A stretch of 36,082 nt of DNA from Paramagnetospirillum caucaseum (lineage in GTDB: Bacteria; Pseudomonadota; Alphaproteobacteria; Rhodospirillales; Magnetospirillaceae), in contig NZ_AONQ01000045.1 in NCBI RefSeq assembly GCF_000342045.1, positions 1 to 36,082 of the forward strand. Reading direction: 5' to 3'. This document shows, in pieces, positions 1 through 7,671 of the stretch (position 1 is its first letter; every line of letters begins with the position of its first letter). Position numbers and translations under genes: made by a program. Under the pieces are notes generated by a model that was given only the letters and a program-made list of their open reading frames with translations, was not told the origin of the DNA and searched no databases.

Positions 1-161
1 GCAGCGGGAGGCGGTTTCTAACCGCCCCATCCGACCCTGTCAACCGCTGCTTTCACCCGAAGGCAAAACCCGCTGACCGGGCCGTCCCACCACCAAAAAC
101 ACCAGGGTTCCCGGCAGCGAGGGGCGGGTTCTATACCCGCCCGACTTCGCCGTCAACCCCA
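1..161. repeat. Two diverged copies of a hairpin-bearing intergenic repeat
   Basis: Positions 1-47 and 114-161 can be aligned. Both begin GCAGCG, continue into an inverted repeat around a TTCTA core, and end in a GTCAACC stretch. The first hairpin pairs GGCGGTT (10-16) with AACCGCC (20-26). The second pairs GGGCGGGT (122-129) with ACCCGCCC (135-142). The copies are about 113 bp apart and differ by substitutions and short indels, so the duplication is not recent. No gene is visible in 1-350 apart from GC-rich chance frames. The hairpins could end transcription of a gene left of the window, but neither has a T tract. Confidence 0.5.
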
Positions 162-287
162 TTGTTTGGAGGCTGGCCGTCCCTCCCGGAGGGGCGGGAC
201 GAAATTTCATCCTATGCCCGCCGCCCCGCCGGCGCAAGGGTCTTCTGCGGGCCGCCCCGTCTCTCGCCCGCTCGGGTCGCGGCCCTA

Positions 288-317
288 TTGTGCCCGGGCG
301 CAACATGCCCATTATAG
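288..317 (+). promoter_or_regulatory. Possible sigma70-type promoter of the 351-656 gene
   Basis: TTGTGC (288-293) and TTATAG (312-317) are 18 nt apart and lie about 30 nt upstream of the start codon. The -10 match is mediocre, so this is only a candidate. Confidence 0.25.
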
Positions 318-350
318 AAGCCTTGGGGTCCATAAGGATGGGGATGGAGC

Positions 351-656
351 ATGGCGGCAAAGTCACGGACCGAGATCATCGACGATATCGAGGACTGCAT
401 CGGCCGCAACGGCGGCGATTTCGGGCAGTGGTATGTGGGATTCACCGCCAGCCCGAAGGTCAAGCTGTTCTCGGGCCACAAGCTGAAGCAGAGCGGCGAC
501 GCCTGGATCTCTCGCTTGGCCAAGGACGAGTTCGAGGCCCACGAGGTCGCCGAGTTCTTCCGCACCACGCGCAAGACCAAGGGGCCCGGCGGCCAGCCCG
601 GCGACAACGACCTCTATGTCTATGCCTACAAGATGAAGCCGCATACCAAGCCCTGA
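351..656 (+). CDS. Small hypothetical protein, 101 aa
   Basis: I do not recognise the family. The product is a hydrophilic 101-residue protein with no signal peptide, membrane segment or cysteine motif. It starts MAAKSRTEIIDDIEDCIGRN and has mixed charge, with one cysteine near residue 17. The ATG at 351 follows a GGAG at 346-349. The last residues and the stop codon lie in a 39-bp unit that is repeated directly downstream at 675-713, in the same frame. Loss of the first stop would therefore lengthen the protein with a near-copy of its own tail. The gene is 112 nt upstream of an aminotransferase on the same strand, with no clear terminator between them. Coding character is supported by the ribosome binding site and the compact fold-like composition rather than by homology. 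Confidence 0.6.
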   Translation: MAAKSRTEIIDDIEDCIGRNGGDFGQWYVGFTASPKVKLFSGHKLKQSGDAWISRLAKDEFEAHEVAEFFRTTRKTKGPGGQPGDNDLYVYAYKMKPHTKP

Positions 657-713
657 GGCTTGCCATGCTTGGGGGCCTACAAGATGAAGCCGCAGACCGA
701 GCCCTGAGGCTTG
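624..713 (+). repeat. Tandem 39-bp repeat duplicating the 3' end and stop codon of the preceding gene
   Basis: Copy 1 (624-662) and copy 2 (675-713) match at 37 of 39 positions and start 51 bp apart, which is 17 codons. Each contains the codons for YKMKP, then the TGA and a following GGCTTG. Only two substitutions separate them (T to G and A to G), so the duplication is fairly recent. Confidence 0.85.
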
Positions 714-768
714 ATCCCCCCGATAGGGCGGTTCATGCTGCGCCTTCCGCTGAATTCCGGGAGGCCCC

Positions 769-2148
769 ATGCAGACGCGCGCCAGCAATCGAACCATCGC
801 CGAAAAGGACGTGGATTCGGTCCTGCACCCCTATACCAACCTGAAGCGCCACGCGGAAGTCGGGCCGCTGGTCATCACCCGGGGCCAGGGCGTCAAGGTC
901 TACGACGAGAGCGGCAAGGAGTACATCGAGGGCCTGGCCGGGCTGTGGTGCACCTCGCTGGGCTGGGGCGAGGAGCGGCTGGTCGAGGCCGCCGCCGCCC
1001 AGATGCGCCGCCTTCCCTTCTATCACCTGTTCAGCCACAAGGCCCACGATGCGGGCGTCGAATTGTGCGCCCGCCTGCTGGAGATGGCCCCCGCCCCCAT
1101 GTCCAAGGTGTTCCTGGCCGGATCGGGGTCCGAGGCCAACGACACCGCCGTCAAGCTGATCCATTACCGCTCCAACGCCCTGGGCAAACCGGACAAGAAG
1201 AAGATCATCGCCCGCGACAAGGCCTATCACGGCGTCACCGTGGCCACCGCCTCGCTGACCGGGCTGGTCAACAACCAGCGCTCGTTCGACCTGCCCATTC
1301 CCGGCGTGCTGCGGGCCGCCTGTCCCCACCACTACCGCTTCGCCCTTCCCGGCGAGAGCGAGGAGGAGTTCTCCACCCGCCTGGCCGGTGAGCTGGAGGC
1401 GTTGATCCTGGCCGAAGGCCCCGACACCGTCGCCGCCTTCTTCGCCGAGCCGGTGATGGGCGCCGGCGGCGTCATCGTGCCCCCCGCCGGCTACTTCCCC
1501 AAGATCCAGGCGGTGCTGGACAGGCACGACGTACTGCTGGTGGTCGACGAGGTGATCTGCGGCTTCGGACGGACGGGAAAGATGTTCGGCACCGAGACCT
1601 TCGGCATCCGCCCCGACATGATGACGCTCGCCAAGGGCCTGACCTCGGGTTACGCCCCCCTCTCCGCCCTGATGGTCAACGAGCGGGTCTACGCCCCGGT
1701 CGCTGAGGAATCGGGGCGCATCGGGGTGTTCGGCCACGGCTACACCTATGGCGGTCACCCGGTCTCTGCCGCCGTGGCACTGGAGACCCTCAACATCTAT
1801 GCCGAGCGCGACATCCTGTCGCATATCGCTACGGTCGGACCGGTGCTGCAGGACGGTTTGCGGGCCTTGCGCGGCCACCCGCTGGTGGGCGAGGCGCGCG
1901 GAATCGGGCTGATCGGCGCCCTGGAACTGGTGGCCGACAAGCCGACGCGTACCCCCTTCCCGCCCGAGCTGACGGTGGGGGCCAAGGTGGTGGCCAAGGC
2001 CCAGGACAGGGGCGTCATCCTGCGCGCCATGGGCGACGCGGTGGCCTTCGCCCCGCCCCTGGTCATCTCGGAAGGAGAAATCGCCGAGATGCTGCGGCGT
2101 TTCGGCCAAGCGCTTGACGAAGCTCATGGCGAGCTTGGACGCGGATAA
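769..2148 (+). CDS. Class III PLP-dependent aminotransferase (omega-transaminase type)
   Basis: This is a 459-residue fold-type I aminotransferase of subgroup III, the group that moves the terminal amino group of diamines, beta-alanine or GABA to pyruvate or 2-oxoglutarate. GSGSEAND near 118-125 and YHG (153-155) bind the PLP phosphate and ring. DEVICGFGRTG (260-270) carries the PLP-pyridine aspartate, and K289 in TLAKGLTSGY is the Schiff-base lysine. The length and N-terminus (LHPYTNLKRH) fit putrescine/beta-alanine/GABA:pyruvate aminotransferases, but the substrate cannot be read from sequence. The ATG follows GGGAGG at a good distance. The gene is 138 nt upstream of hemA on the same strand. 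It is not glutamate-1-semialdehyde aminomutase: that would be redundant with ALA synthase, and the active-site context differs. Confidence 0.9.
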   Translation: MQTRASNRTIAEKDVDSVLHPYTNLKRHAEVGPLVITRGQGVKVYDESGKEYIEGLAGLWCTSLGWGEERLVEAAAAQMRRLPFYHLFSHKAHDAGVELCARLLEMAPAPMSKVFLAGSGSEANDTAVKLIHYRSNALGKPDKKKIIARDKAYHGVTVATASLTGLVNNQRSFDLPIPGVLRAACPHHYRFALPGESEEEFSTRLAGELEALILAEGPDTVAAFFAEPVMGAGGVIVPPAGYFPKIQAVLDRHDVLLVVDEVICGFGRTGKMFGTETFGIRPDMMTLAKGLTSGYAPLSALMVNERVYAPVAEESGRIGVFGHGYTYGGHPVSAAVALETLNIYAERDILSHIATVGPVLQDGLRALRGHPLVGEARGIGLIGALELVADKPTRTPFPPELTVGAKVVAKAQDRGVILRAMGDAVAFAPPLVISEGEIAEMLRRFGQALDEAHGELGRG

Positions 2149-2160
2149 CTATGTGATACT
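2135..2160 (+). promoter_or_regulatory. Possible hemA promoter (extended -10)
   Basis: TGTGATACT at 2152-2160 resembles an extended -10 element and lies about 125 nt upstream of hemA. The best -35-like hexamer (TTGGAC, 2135-2140) is only 14 nt away, so this is weak. No convincing FNR box was found in 2149-2286. Confidence 0.2.
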
Positions 2161-2286
2161 GCAGTCGAAAGCCTTGGCGCATTACAGCTTGTACACTTGC
2201 GCCAGCGCTTTTCGATCCTCTAGGATCGGCGCACCGGCCCGAACCCCCGGAAAATACGGGGACAGACGGGCCGAGGGAGGAGAGGA

Positions 2287-3525
2287 ATGGATTACGAGCA
2301 TTACTTCACCAAGCGGATCGCCGACCTCAAGAGCGAGGGGCGCTACCGGGTGTTCGCCGATCTGGAACGCCAGAAGGGCCGCTTCCCCATCGCCCTCAAC
2401 TATCGCGACGGCGAGGTGCGCGAAGTGGTGGTGTGGTGCTCCAACGACTATCTCGGCATGGGCCAGCACCCGGACGTGATCGCCGCCGCCCACGAGGCGC
2501 TGGAGCGCTGCGGCGCCGGCGCCGGCGGCACCCGCAACATCTCGGGCACCAACCACTACCACGTGCTGCTGGAGGAGGAACTGGCCAGCTTCAACGCCAA
2601 GGAGGCGTCGCTGCTGTTCACCTCGGGCTACGTGGCCAACCAGACCGCGCTGTCCACCCTGGGCGCCACCATTCCGGGCTGCGTCGTGTTCTCCGACGAG
2701 CTCAACCACAATTCCATGATCGAGGGCATCCGCCACGGCCGCTCGGACAAGCATGTGTTCCGCCACAACGACCCGGAACACCTGGAACAGTTGCTGTCGG
2801 CCTATCCGAAGGAGACGCCCAAGCTGGTGGCCTTCGAATCGGTCTATTCCATGGACGGCGACATCGCTCCCATCGCCGAAATCTGCGACGTGGCCGAGGC
2901 CCACAACGCCATGACCTATCTGGACGAGGTCCACGCGGTCGGCATGTACGGCTCGCAAGGCTCGGGCGTCGCCGAACGCGACGGGGTGCGCGACCGCATC
3001 ACCATCATCCAGGGCACCCTGGCCAAGGCGGTCGGCGTGGTCGGCGGCTATATCGCCGCCTCGGCCTCCTGCGTCGATTACATCCGCAGCTTCGGCCCGG
3101 GCTTCATCTTCTCGTCCTCCATGCCGCCAGCCACCGCGGCGGCCGCCCTGGCCTCCATCCGCTACCTGCGCGCCCATCCCGAAATCCGCGACAAGCACCA
3201 GGAGCGCGCCGCCACCGCCAAGCGCCTGCTGAGCGAACGCGGCATCCCGGTCCTGCCGTCGGTCAGCCACATCGTGCCGGTGATGGTGGGCAACGCCGCG
3301 CTGTGCAAGCAGGCCAGCGACCTGCTGCTCAACGATCACGGTATCTACGTCCAGCCCATCAACTATCCCACCGTGCCGGTGGGCACCGAGCGGCTGCGCA
3401 TCACGCCCACCCCGCTGCACGACGATTCCATGATGGCCCATCTGGTGGAATCGTTCTGCGCCGTCTGGGACCAGTTGGACCTTCACAAGGCCCATCACCC
3501 GAAATCGATCAAGGCGGCGGAGTAG
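2287..3525 (+). CDS. hemA: 5-aminolevulinate synthase (ALAS)
   Basis: It condenses glycine and succinyl-CoA to 5-aminolevulinate, the first step of heme and bacteriochlorophyll synthesis in alphaproteobacteria (C4 pathway), in the cytosol with PLP. The 412 residues match the usual bacterial ALAS length. Visible signatures are the N-terminal [11 protein letters not shown], the glycine-rich [17 protein letters not shown] (76-92), [13 protein letters not shown] (137-149), [12 protein letters not shown] (211-222) and the PLP lysine K247 in GTLAKAVG. The residue after KA is V, where many ALASs have F (AKAFG), a mild change. The start is set by a strong purine-rich ribosome binding site (GGGAGGAGAGG) just upstream. 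An 11-bp stem-loop follows at 3632-3663. Oxygen or iron control is likely for the family, but I see no clear box. Confidence 0.97.
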   Translation: MDYEHYFTKRIADLKSEGRYRVFADLERQKGRFPIALNYRDGEVREVVVWCSNDYLGMGQHPDVIAAAHEALERCGAGAGGTRNISGTNHYHVLLEEELASFNAKEASLLFTSGYVANQTALSTLGATIPGCVVFSDELNHNSMIEGIRHGRSDKHVFRHNDPEHLEQLLSAYPKETPKLVAFESVYSMDGDIAPIAEICDVAEAHNAMTYLDEVHAVGMYGSQGSGVAERDGVRDRITIIQGTLAKAVGVVGGYIAASASCVDYIRSFGPGFIFSSSMPPATAAAALASIRYLRAHPEIRDKHQERAATAKRLLSERGIPVLPSVSHIVPVMVGNAALCKQASDLLLNDHGIYVQPINYPTVPVGTERLRITPTPLHDDSMMAHLVESFCAVWDQLDLHKAHHPKSIKAAE

Positions 3526-3631
3526 CGACAGCTTCCTGTCAGGCTGAGGACGTACTCTGAATCAAGTCGAGCCGGGTCGCTCCAGCATGCCCTCGTTGGA
3601 GTTTTTCATCCGGTTCGGCCCTCCCAAGATG

Positions 3632-3663
3632 AAGCCGGCGGGCTCCCCAACTCCCGCCGGCTT
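3632..3663 (+). terminator. Stem-loop terminator downstream of hemA
   Basis: A perfect 11-bp stem pairs AAGCCGGCGGG (3632-3642) with CCCGCCGGCTT (3653-3663) around a 10-nt loop. The following sequence is only weakly T-rich. The symmetry would also let it act on transcripts arriving from the convergent gene at 3833. Confidence 0.55.
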
Positions 3664-3718
3664 CTATCGCTTTGGGCACAGCCGCGCCATCCTGCCCGGC
3701 CCTTGATCCGACTCTTCA

Positions 3719-3818
3719 TGTCATCCTGAGCGCAAGCGAAGGATCTCCGCCTGGACATTGGCGCCGGTTCTGAAAAGCCACGCCAGGACGAGATCCCTCG
3801 ACTGCGCTCGGGATGACA
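3719..3818. repeat. Dispersed palindromic repeat, copy 1
   Basis: An element of about 100 bp begins TGTCATCCTGAGCGCAAGCG and ends in its imperfect complement CTCGGGATGACA. A GGATCTC...GAGATCC pair is nested inside. A second copy with the same ends and a related centre is at 7517-7620. It lies between the convergent hemA and MBL-hemerythrin genes. The layout fits a REP/MITE-like intergenic repeat. Confidence 0.75.
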
Positions 3819-3832
3819 GCCTTACCGAAGCG

Positions 3833-6448
3833 TCAGTACACGCCCTTGGAATTGAGGTAGATGGCCGACTTGCGGTCCTCGGCCAGGGTGTGGCCGACGA
3901 TCCATTCCTGCAGGAAGGTCAGCACCTCGGCCTCGTTGTAGCCGCGCCCGCCGGCCACCGCCGCCTGCAGCTCGGTCAGCTGCTCCAGCAGACGCTGATG
4001 GCGGCTCCGGTGGCTGCTGAGGTCGGGGTACTTGTAGCGGATCAGCAGCCCCTCCTCCTCGCCGAAATGGAAGCGGGCGTATTCGCGCAGCAGGCCCATG
4101 GTCTCGGCCACCTCGGCGTCCGAGGATTTGCGTTCCATCATGTCGAGCACCGAATTGCCGATCTCGAACAGCCGCTTGTGGTGGGAATCGATGCGCTGCA
4201 CCCCCACCGAATACTCGTCGTGCCACTTGATCAGCACGCGGGCGTGCTCGCCGGCCTCGACCATGGCCCGGGTCCGCTTGGTGCTGGCCTCGAACAGCTT
4301 CCAGCGCACCGAGGGAATGTCGCGCAGCGCCTCGGCCGGCACCAGATAGACCTCGCAGCCTTCCAGGGCCCGGACGCGCAGCAGGCTGGGGGTGTCGAAG
4401 ATCGCCACCTCCTCGCCGAAGAAGTCGCCGGGCTTCAGGGTCTCGAACATGTGTTCGCCGAGGAAACGGCCGGCGCTGCCCGATTTCAGCATGGCCACCC
4501 GGCCGGGGCCGGGCTCGATCACCGTATCGGCAATAAAGGCCTCGCGGTCCATGGCCTGGGCGATGCGGTTCAGGGACTTGGACGACACCACCTCGCCGAA
4601 CAGCGCGGTGCGCAGCAGGAACTCGCGGTGTTCCAGCAGGCGCGATACGCCCGAGAACACGTTGTTGTAGCGCACGAATTCCAGATAGAGCGAACAGGGG
4701 ATAGCCAGGGCCTGGACAAAACTGGCGGCGCGGTAGGTCTCCGACGCCGGGGTGCCGAACAGCCCCGACAGCTCGCCGATCAGCGCGCCGGCCGACAGCA
4801 CCGACCGCATCTCGATCTCGATGGGGATCATCTCGACGCTGCCCGACAGCAGCAGATAGATGTGGTCGTTGGGCATCCGCTCCTTGACCAGGATGGTGCC
4901 GGGATTGAACGTCACCACCGGATTGTTGAGCAGCACCCGGATCTGGTGGCGGGGAATGCCGGGAAAATAGGCGTCCAGCGCCTCGAAGGCATAGGGCCAG
5001 ATGAAATCATGGTTGGACGGGATCAGCACGTCCACCGTGCCGAACGACGCCGACGAACCGATGGCCTTCTGGGCGCGGGTGTTGCGCTGCGAAGTGTGGG
5101 CCAGGATGATCTTGCCCGACATGTCGTCACGGAAGTCATAGGCGTCGCCGTGGATCATCCCGCCGCCGACATCGATCTTCTTGACGTCGGCCGGGGTCAG
5201 GTAATCGGCGGCCACCTTGTCGTACAGGGCCTGGCTGATGCCCGGCGAGGTGGGATCGTCGGTGACGAAGCTCTGCAGCACCGACAGGCGGCAGATATCG
5301 GCGAAATGGGAATAGGTGCGGTAGCCCCCCTCCCACATGGCGCGGAAGTGGAAGATGGTGGTTTCCACCGGATGGGGCGAGAAGACCGGCATCACCTCCA
5401 GCCCGTCGATGGCGTTCCACTCGCCCTCCACCAGCGGACAGACGTCGAAATAGTCCGAGAACGCCGCCTCCTCGATGGACAGCAGCGCCGCCACCTTCTT
5501 GGCCACCGAGGCGCGGACCAGCGGCGTCGAATAGTATTTCAGCTTGTGGTCCGAGCGGATCAGGGTGGTCAGCCCGGCGAAATGGTCGTCGTGGGAATGA
5601 GTGTGGAAGATGCCCTCGATCTCGTTGACGCCGATGCCCAGCGCGTTGAGCGAGTAGAGGATGTTGGGGCCGGCATCCACCAGATAGACCTTGCCCTGGA
5701 AGATGACGATGGACGACATGGACGGACGGTTGATGTCCCAACCGTCGCCCTCGCCCGAATGGATCACCGCGAAATACTCACGGCGCAGGCGGTAGAAACC
5801 CAGGGGATAAGGAGACTCGTAGGTCTCGAAGGGCGGCAGGTTGAGGTCGACCACCGCGACCTGGCCCTGGTACGAAAACTCGAAGACGTTGAACAGCATG
5901 CGGCGCACGGTGACGCCGTTCCTGATTTCCACCGGCTCGTTGTCCACCACCAGGGTGTCGAGCAGGTCGCCGGGGTGGCGGATGGCGCCGAAGGCGAAGC
6001 GCAGCTTCATGCGCATCAGCTCGCGGGCCCGCTCGGGAGTCTCGCCGGCCTCGACGATCTCCTCCTCGTTCACCAGGCCGTAATTGCCGCGGTAGATGTA
6101 CTGCATCTGGGCGCGCACCTGGTCGGCGCTGCCGATCAGCATGGGCTTGATTCCGGTATTGCCCGGATGGTCGGGCAGGATCATGCCCTGGCGATAGAGC
6201 ATCTGCAGGACGGGAAACTCGGCCAGATTCGAGAAACTGCCGTTCTGGACCATGGCGTCGGACAGCAGGATGGCGTTGGGCCCGGTCTCGAACGGCACAC
6301 CGTTCATCTCGGTGGAGACGATCAGCCCCCGCTTCATCAGGTGCTTCACGGCGTCGGCGGGACAGCCGCACAGCACCGACACCCCGGCCTGGGGGGCCTC
6401 GATCCACCAGACTCCGGTGGTTACCTCGATCTTCCGCAGCAAAGACAT
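3833..6448 (-). CDS. Metallo-beta-lactamase / double cyclic-nucleotide-binding / hemerythrin fusion protein
   Basis: This 871-residue cytosolic protein has no signal peptide. Residues 1-230 match nothing I recognise. An MBL fold follows (about 230-500), with the metal motif HxHxDH at H284-H286-D288-H289 and further histidines (H359, H433, H451). The first cNMP-binding domain (about 500-610) has GELSG (558-562) and R573. The second (about 620-720) has GEEVAIF (678-684) and R691/R693. The C-terminal bacteriohemerythrin (738-868) has all seven di-iron ligands at family spacing: H757, H794, E798, H813, H817, H853 and D858. Inference: an O2- or NO-sensing, cNMP-gated hydrolase or oxidoreductase. 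The ATG at 6448 follows AGGAGG and starts the conserved region; an in-frame extension to 6544 has no such site. It is divergent from the FTR1 permease. Domain calls are strong; function is open. Confidence 0.9.
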   Translation of the reverse strand: MSLLRKIEVTTGVWWIEAPQAGVSVLCGCPADAVKHLMKRGLIVSTEMNGVPFETGPNAILLSDAMVQNGSFSNLAEFPVLQMLYRQGMILPDHPGNTGIKPMLIGSADQVRAQMQYIYRGNYGLVNEEEIVEAGETPERARELMRMKLRFAFGAIRHPGDLLDTLVVDNEPVEIRNGVTVRRMLFNVFEFSYQGQVAVVDLNLPPFETYESPYPLGFYRLRREYFAVIHSGEGDGWDINRPSMSSIVIFQGKVYLVDAGPNILYSLNALGIGVNEIEGIFHTHSHDDHFAGLTTLIRSDHKLKYYSTPLVRASVAKKVAALLSIEEAAFSDYFDVCPLVEGEWNAIDGLEVMPVFSPHPVETTIFHFRAMWEGGYRTYSHFADICRLSVLQSFVTDDPTSPGISQALYDKVAADYLTPADVKKIDVGGGMIHGDAYDFRDDMSGKIILAHTSQRNTRAQKAIGSSASFGTVDVLIPSNHDFIWPYAFEALDAYFPGIPRHQIRVLLNNPVVTFNPGTILVKERMPNDHIYLLLSGSVEMIPIEIEMRSVLSAGALIGELSGLFGTPASETYRAASFVQALAIPCSLYLEFVRYNNVFSGVSRLLEHREFLLRTALFGEVVSSKSLNRIAQAMDREAFIADTVIEPGPGRVAMLKSGSAGRFLGEHMFETLKPGDFFGEEVAIFDTPSLLRVRALEGCEVYLVPAEALRDIPSVRWKLFEASTKRTRAMVEAGEHARVLIKWHDEYSVGVQRIDSHHKRLFEIGNSVLDMMERKSSDAEVAETMGLLREYARFHFGEEEGLLIRYKYPDLSSHRSRHQRLLEQLTELQAAVAGGRGYNEAEVLTFLQEWIVGHTLAEDRKSAIYLNSKGVY

Positions 6449-6515
6449 CGCCCCCTCGTCCTCCTGGAGGAATCCACCCGAGGGGTTCCCGCCCGCCCAG
6501 CAGATCCATAATGCA

Positions 6516-6524
6516 TATATAGCA
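6516..6524 (-). promoter_or_regulatory. Possible extended -10 promoter of the MBL-hemerythrin gene
   Basis: Read on the minus strand this is TGCTATATA, an extended -10 element in an otherwise GC-rich region, about 68 nt upstream of the start codon. No good -35 lies 17 nt upstream, which is tolerable for extended -10 promoters. Confidence 0.4.
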
Positions 6525-6570
6525 CGACAAAACCCCCTAACCACCCCCGGAGTCCGATCATTCTCAAGGC

Positions 6571-6599
6571 TTTACATTTGTCCGGCAATGACCTATCTC
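6571..6599 (+). promoter_or_regulatory. Possible promoter of the FTR1 permease gene
   Basis: TTTACA (6571-6576) and TATCTC (6594-6599) are 17 nt apart. The -35 is good and the -10 weak. TATACT at 6610-6615 is an alternative -10 without a good -35. Confidence 0.3.
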
Positions 6600-6613
6600 A
6601 AGTATGGATATAC

Positions 6614-6634
6614 TGCAATTCGCTCGCATTTGCA
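6614..6634. promoter_or_regulatory. Candidate Fur/Mur-like operator upstream of the iron permease
   Basis: This 21-bp imperfect palindrome has outer arms TGCAA (6614-6618) and TTGCA (6630-6634), with one further symmetric pair inside. Alphaproteobacterial Fur/Mur sites are known for TGCAA...TTGCA ends. It lies about 55 nt upstream of an iron-permease start codon, where a metal-responsive operator would be expected. The call rests on similarity and position only. Confidence 0.35.
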
Positions 6635-6688
6635 CATTCTGGTGCTATGGATGCGGCAACGTCCAACAGGTCAATATGCGAGGCCCCC

Positions 6689-7501
6689 ATGCTGGCGTCA
6701 GCCGTCATCGTTTTCCGTGAAGTTCTCGAAGCCGCCCTGATCGTCGGCATCGTCCTGGCCGCCACCAAGGGACTGGCCGGCAGCCGCCGTTGGGTGACAA
6801 TGGGAATCCTGGCCGGCCTGCTGGGCTCGGCGGTGCTGGCCGGTTCGGCCGAGGCGCTTTCCGAAGCCGCCGAGGGCATGGGCCAGGAGGTGTTCAATGC
6901 CTCGATCCTCGGCCTGGCGGTGCTGATGCTGGGCTGGCACACCGTGTGGATGAGCCGCCACGGCCGCGAAATGGCCGCCGAGATGCGGCAGGTCGGCCAC
7001 GCGGTCAGCGTCGGCTCGCGCCCCCTGTCGGTCCTGGCGGTGGTGGTCGGCGTGGCGGTGCTGCGCGAAGGCGCCGAGACGGTGCTGTTCGTCTTCGGCG
7101 TGTCGGCCTCGGGAGAGAGCGGCGGCAAGCTGGCCACCCTGGCCGGCTGCGCCGTCGGCCTGGGAGCCGGCATCACCGTCGGCATCCTGCTCTATCGCGG
7201 CCTGCTGGCCATTCCCGCCCGCCATCTGTTTTCCGTCACCACCTGGCTGGTGACCCTGCTGGCCGCCGGCATGGCCGCCCAGGCGGTGACCTACCTGTCC
7301 GCCGCCGGGCTGATCGACATGGCGACCCAGCCCCTGTGGGACACCTCGTGGCTGTTGCCCGAAAACAGCATCGGCGGCCGCCTGCTCCACACGCTGGTTG
7401 GCTATGTGGATCGCCCCAGCGCCGGCCAGTTGGCCGCCTACGCCACCACCTTGCTGGCCATCACCGGCCTGGCCCGGGTGGTGAGCCGCCGGCACGCCTG
7501 A
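6689..7501 (+). CDS. FTR1-family high-affinity iron permease
   Basis: This 270-residue inner-membrane protein has about seven hydrophobic segments. It is the permease type of FTR1/EfeU, which moves ferric iron, usually coupled to an oxidase or periplasmic partner. Both RExxE iron-binding motifs are visible: REVLE (10-14) in the first membrane segment and REGAE (126-130) in the fourth. The start at 6689 (MLASAVIVFREVLEAALIVG) places the first motif as in the family. A longer in-frame start at 6578 would add 37 hydrophilic residues without similarity. No efeO/efeB or copper-oxidase partner gene is adjacent, so it works alone or with a partner elsewhere. It is divergent from the hemerythrin fusion gene, with a Fur-like palindrome in the shared upstream region, and a dispersed repeat follows it. 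Confidence 0.92.
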   Translation: MLASAVIVFREVLEAALIVGIVLAATKGLAGSRRWVTMGILAGLLGSAVLAGSAEALSEAAEGMGQEVFNASILGLAVLMLGWHTVWMSRHGREMAAEMRQVGHAVSVGSRPLSVLAVVVGVAVLREGAETVLFVFGVSASGESGGKLATLAGCAVGLGAGITVGILLYRGLLAIPARHLFSVTTWLVTLLAAGMAAQAVTYLSAAGLIDMATQPLWDTSWLLPENSIGGRLLHTLVGYVDRPSAGQLAAYATTLLAITGLARVVSRRHA

Positions 7502-7516
7502 GGCGAAGGCGGATCC

Positions 7517-7620
7517 GTCGTCCCGACGCCCTTGGGCGGAGGGATCTCCATCCGGGAAGGCGGAACCAATCCTGAGAAGCCGTGCCAGGATGAGATCCCT
7601 CGCATAGGCTCGGGATGACA
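7517..7620. repeat. Dispersed palindromic repeat, copy 2
   Basis: Same element as at 3719-3818. It starts GTCGTCCCGA and ends CTCGGGATGAC, with GGGATCTC and GAGATCCC pairing inside and a shared GAAGCCGTGCCAGGA-type centre. It lies between the convergent FTR1 and padI-like genes, again a 3'-3' junction. Confidence 0.7.
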
Positions 7621-7635
7621 GATCAACTCAATCCC

Positions 7636-7666
7636 CACAAAAAACTCCCCGCCGAAGCGGGGAGTT
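7636..7666 (-). terminator. Intrinsic terminator of the pad-like operon
   Basis: On the minus strand AACTCCCCGC pairs perfectly with GCGGGGAGTT across a TTCG tetraloop, and a run of six T follows. It starts 6 nt after the stop codon of the last operon gene. This is a textbook Rho-independent terminator. Confidence 0.92.
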
Positions 7667-7671
7667 GAACA

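Noticed and set aside
733-2127. A 464-codon open frame on the minus strand
   Set aside because: It is the antisense of the aminotransferase, with low-complexity Gly/His/Asp composition and no ribosome binding site or family motif.
3758-6511. A very long open frame on the + strand opposite the MBL-hemerythrin gene
   Set aside because: It is the antisense shadow of a GC-rich gene. Its composition is His/Gly/Arg/Val-rich without domains, and the minus-strand frame carries exact metal-ligand motifs.
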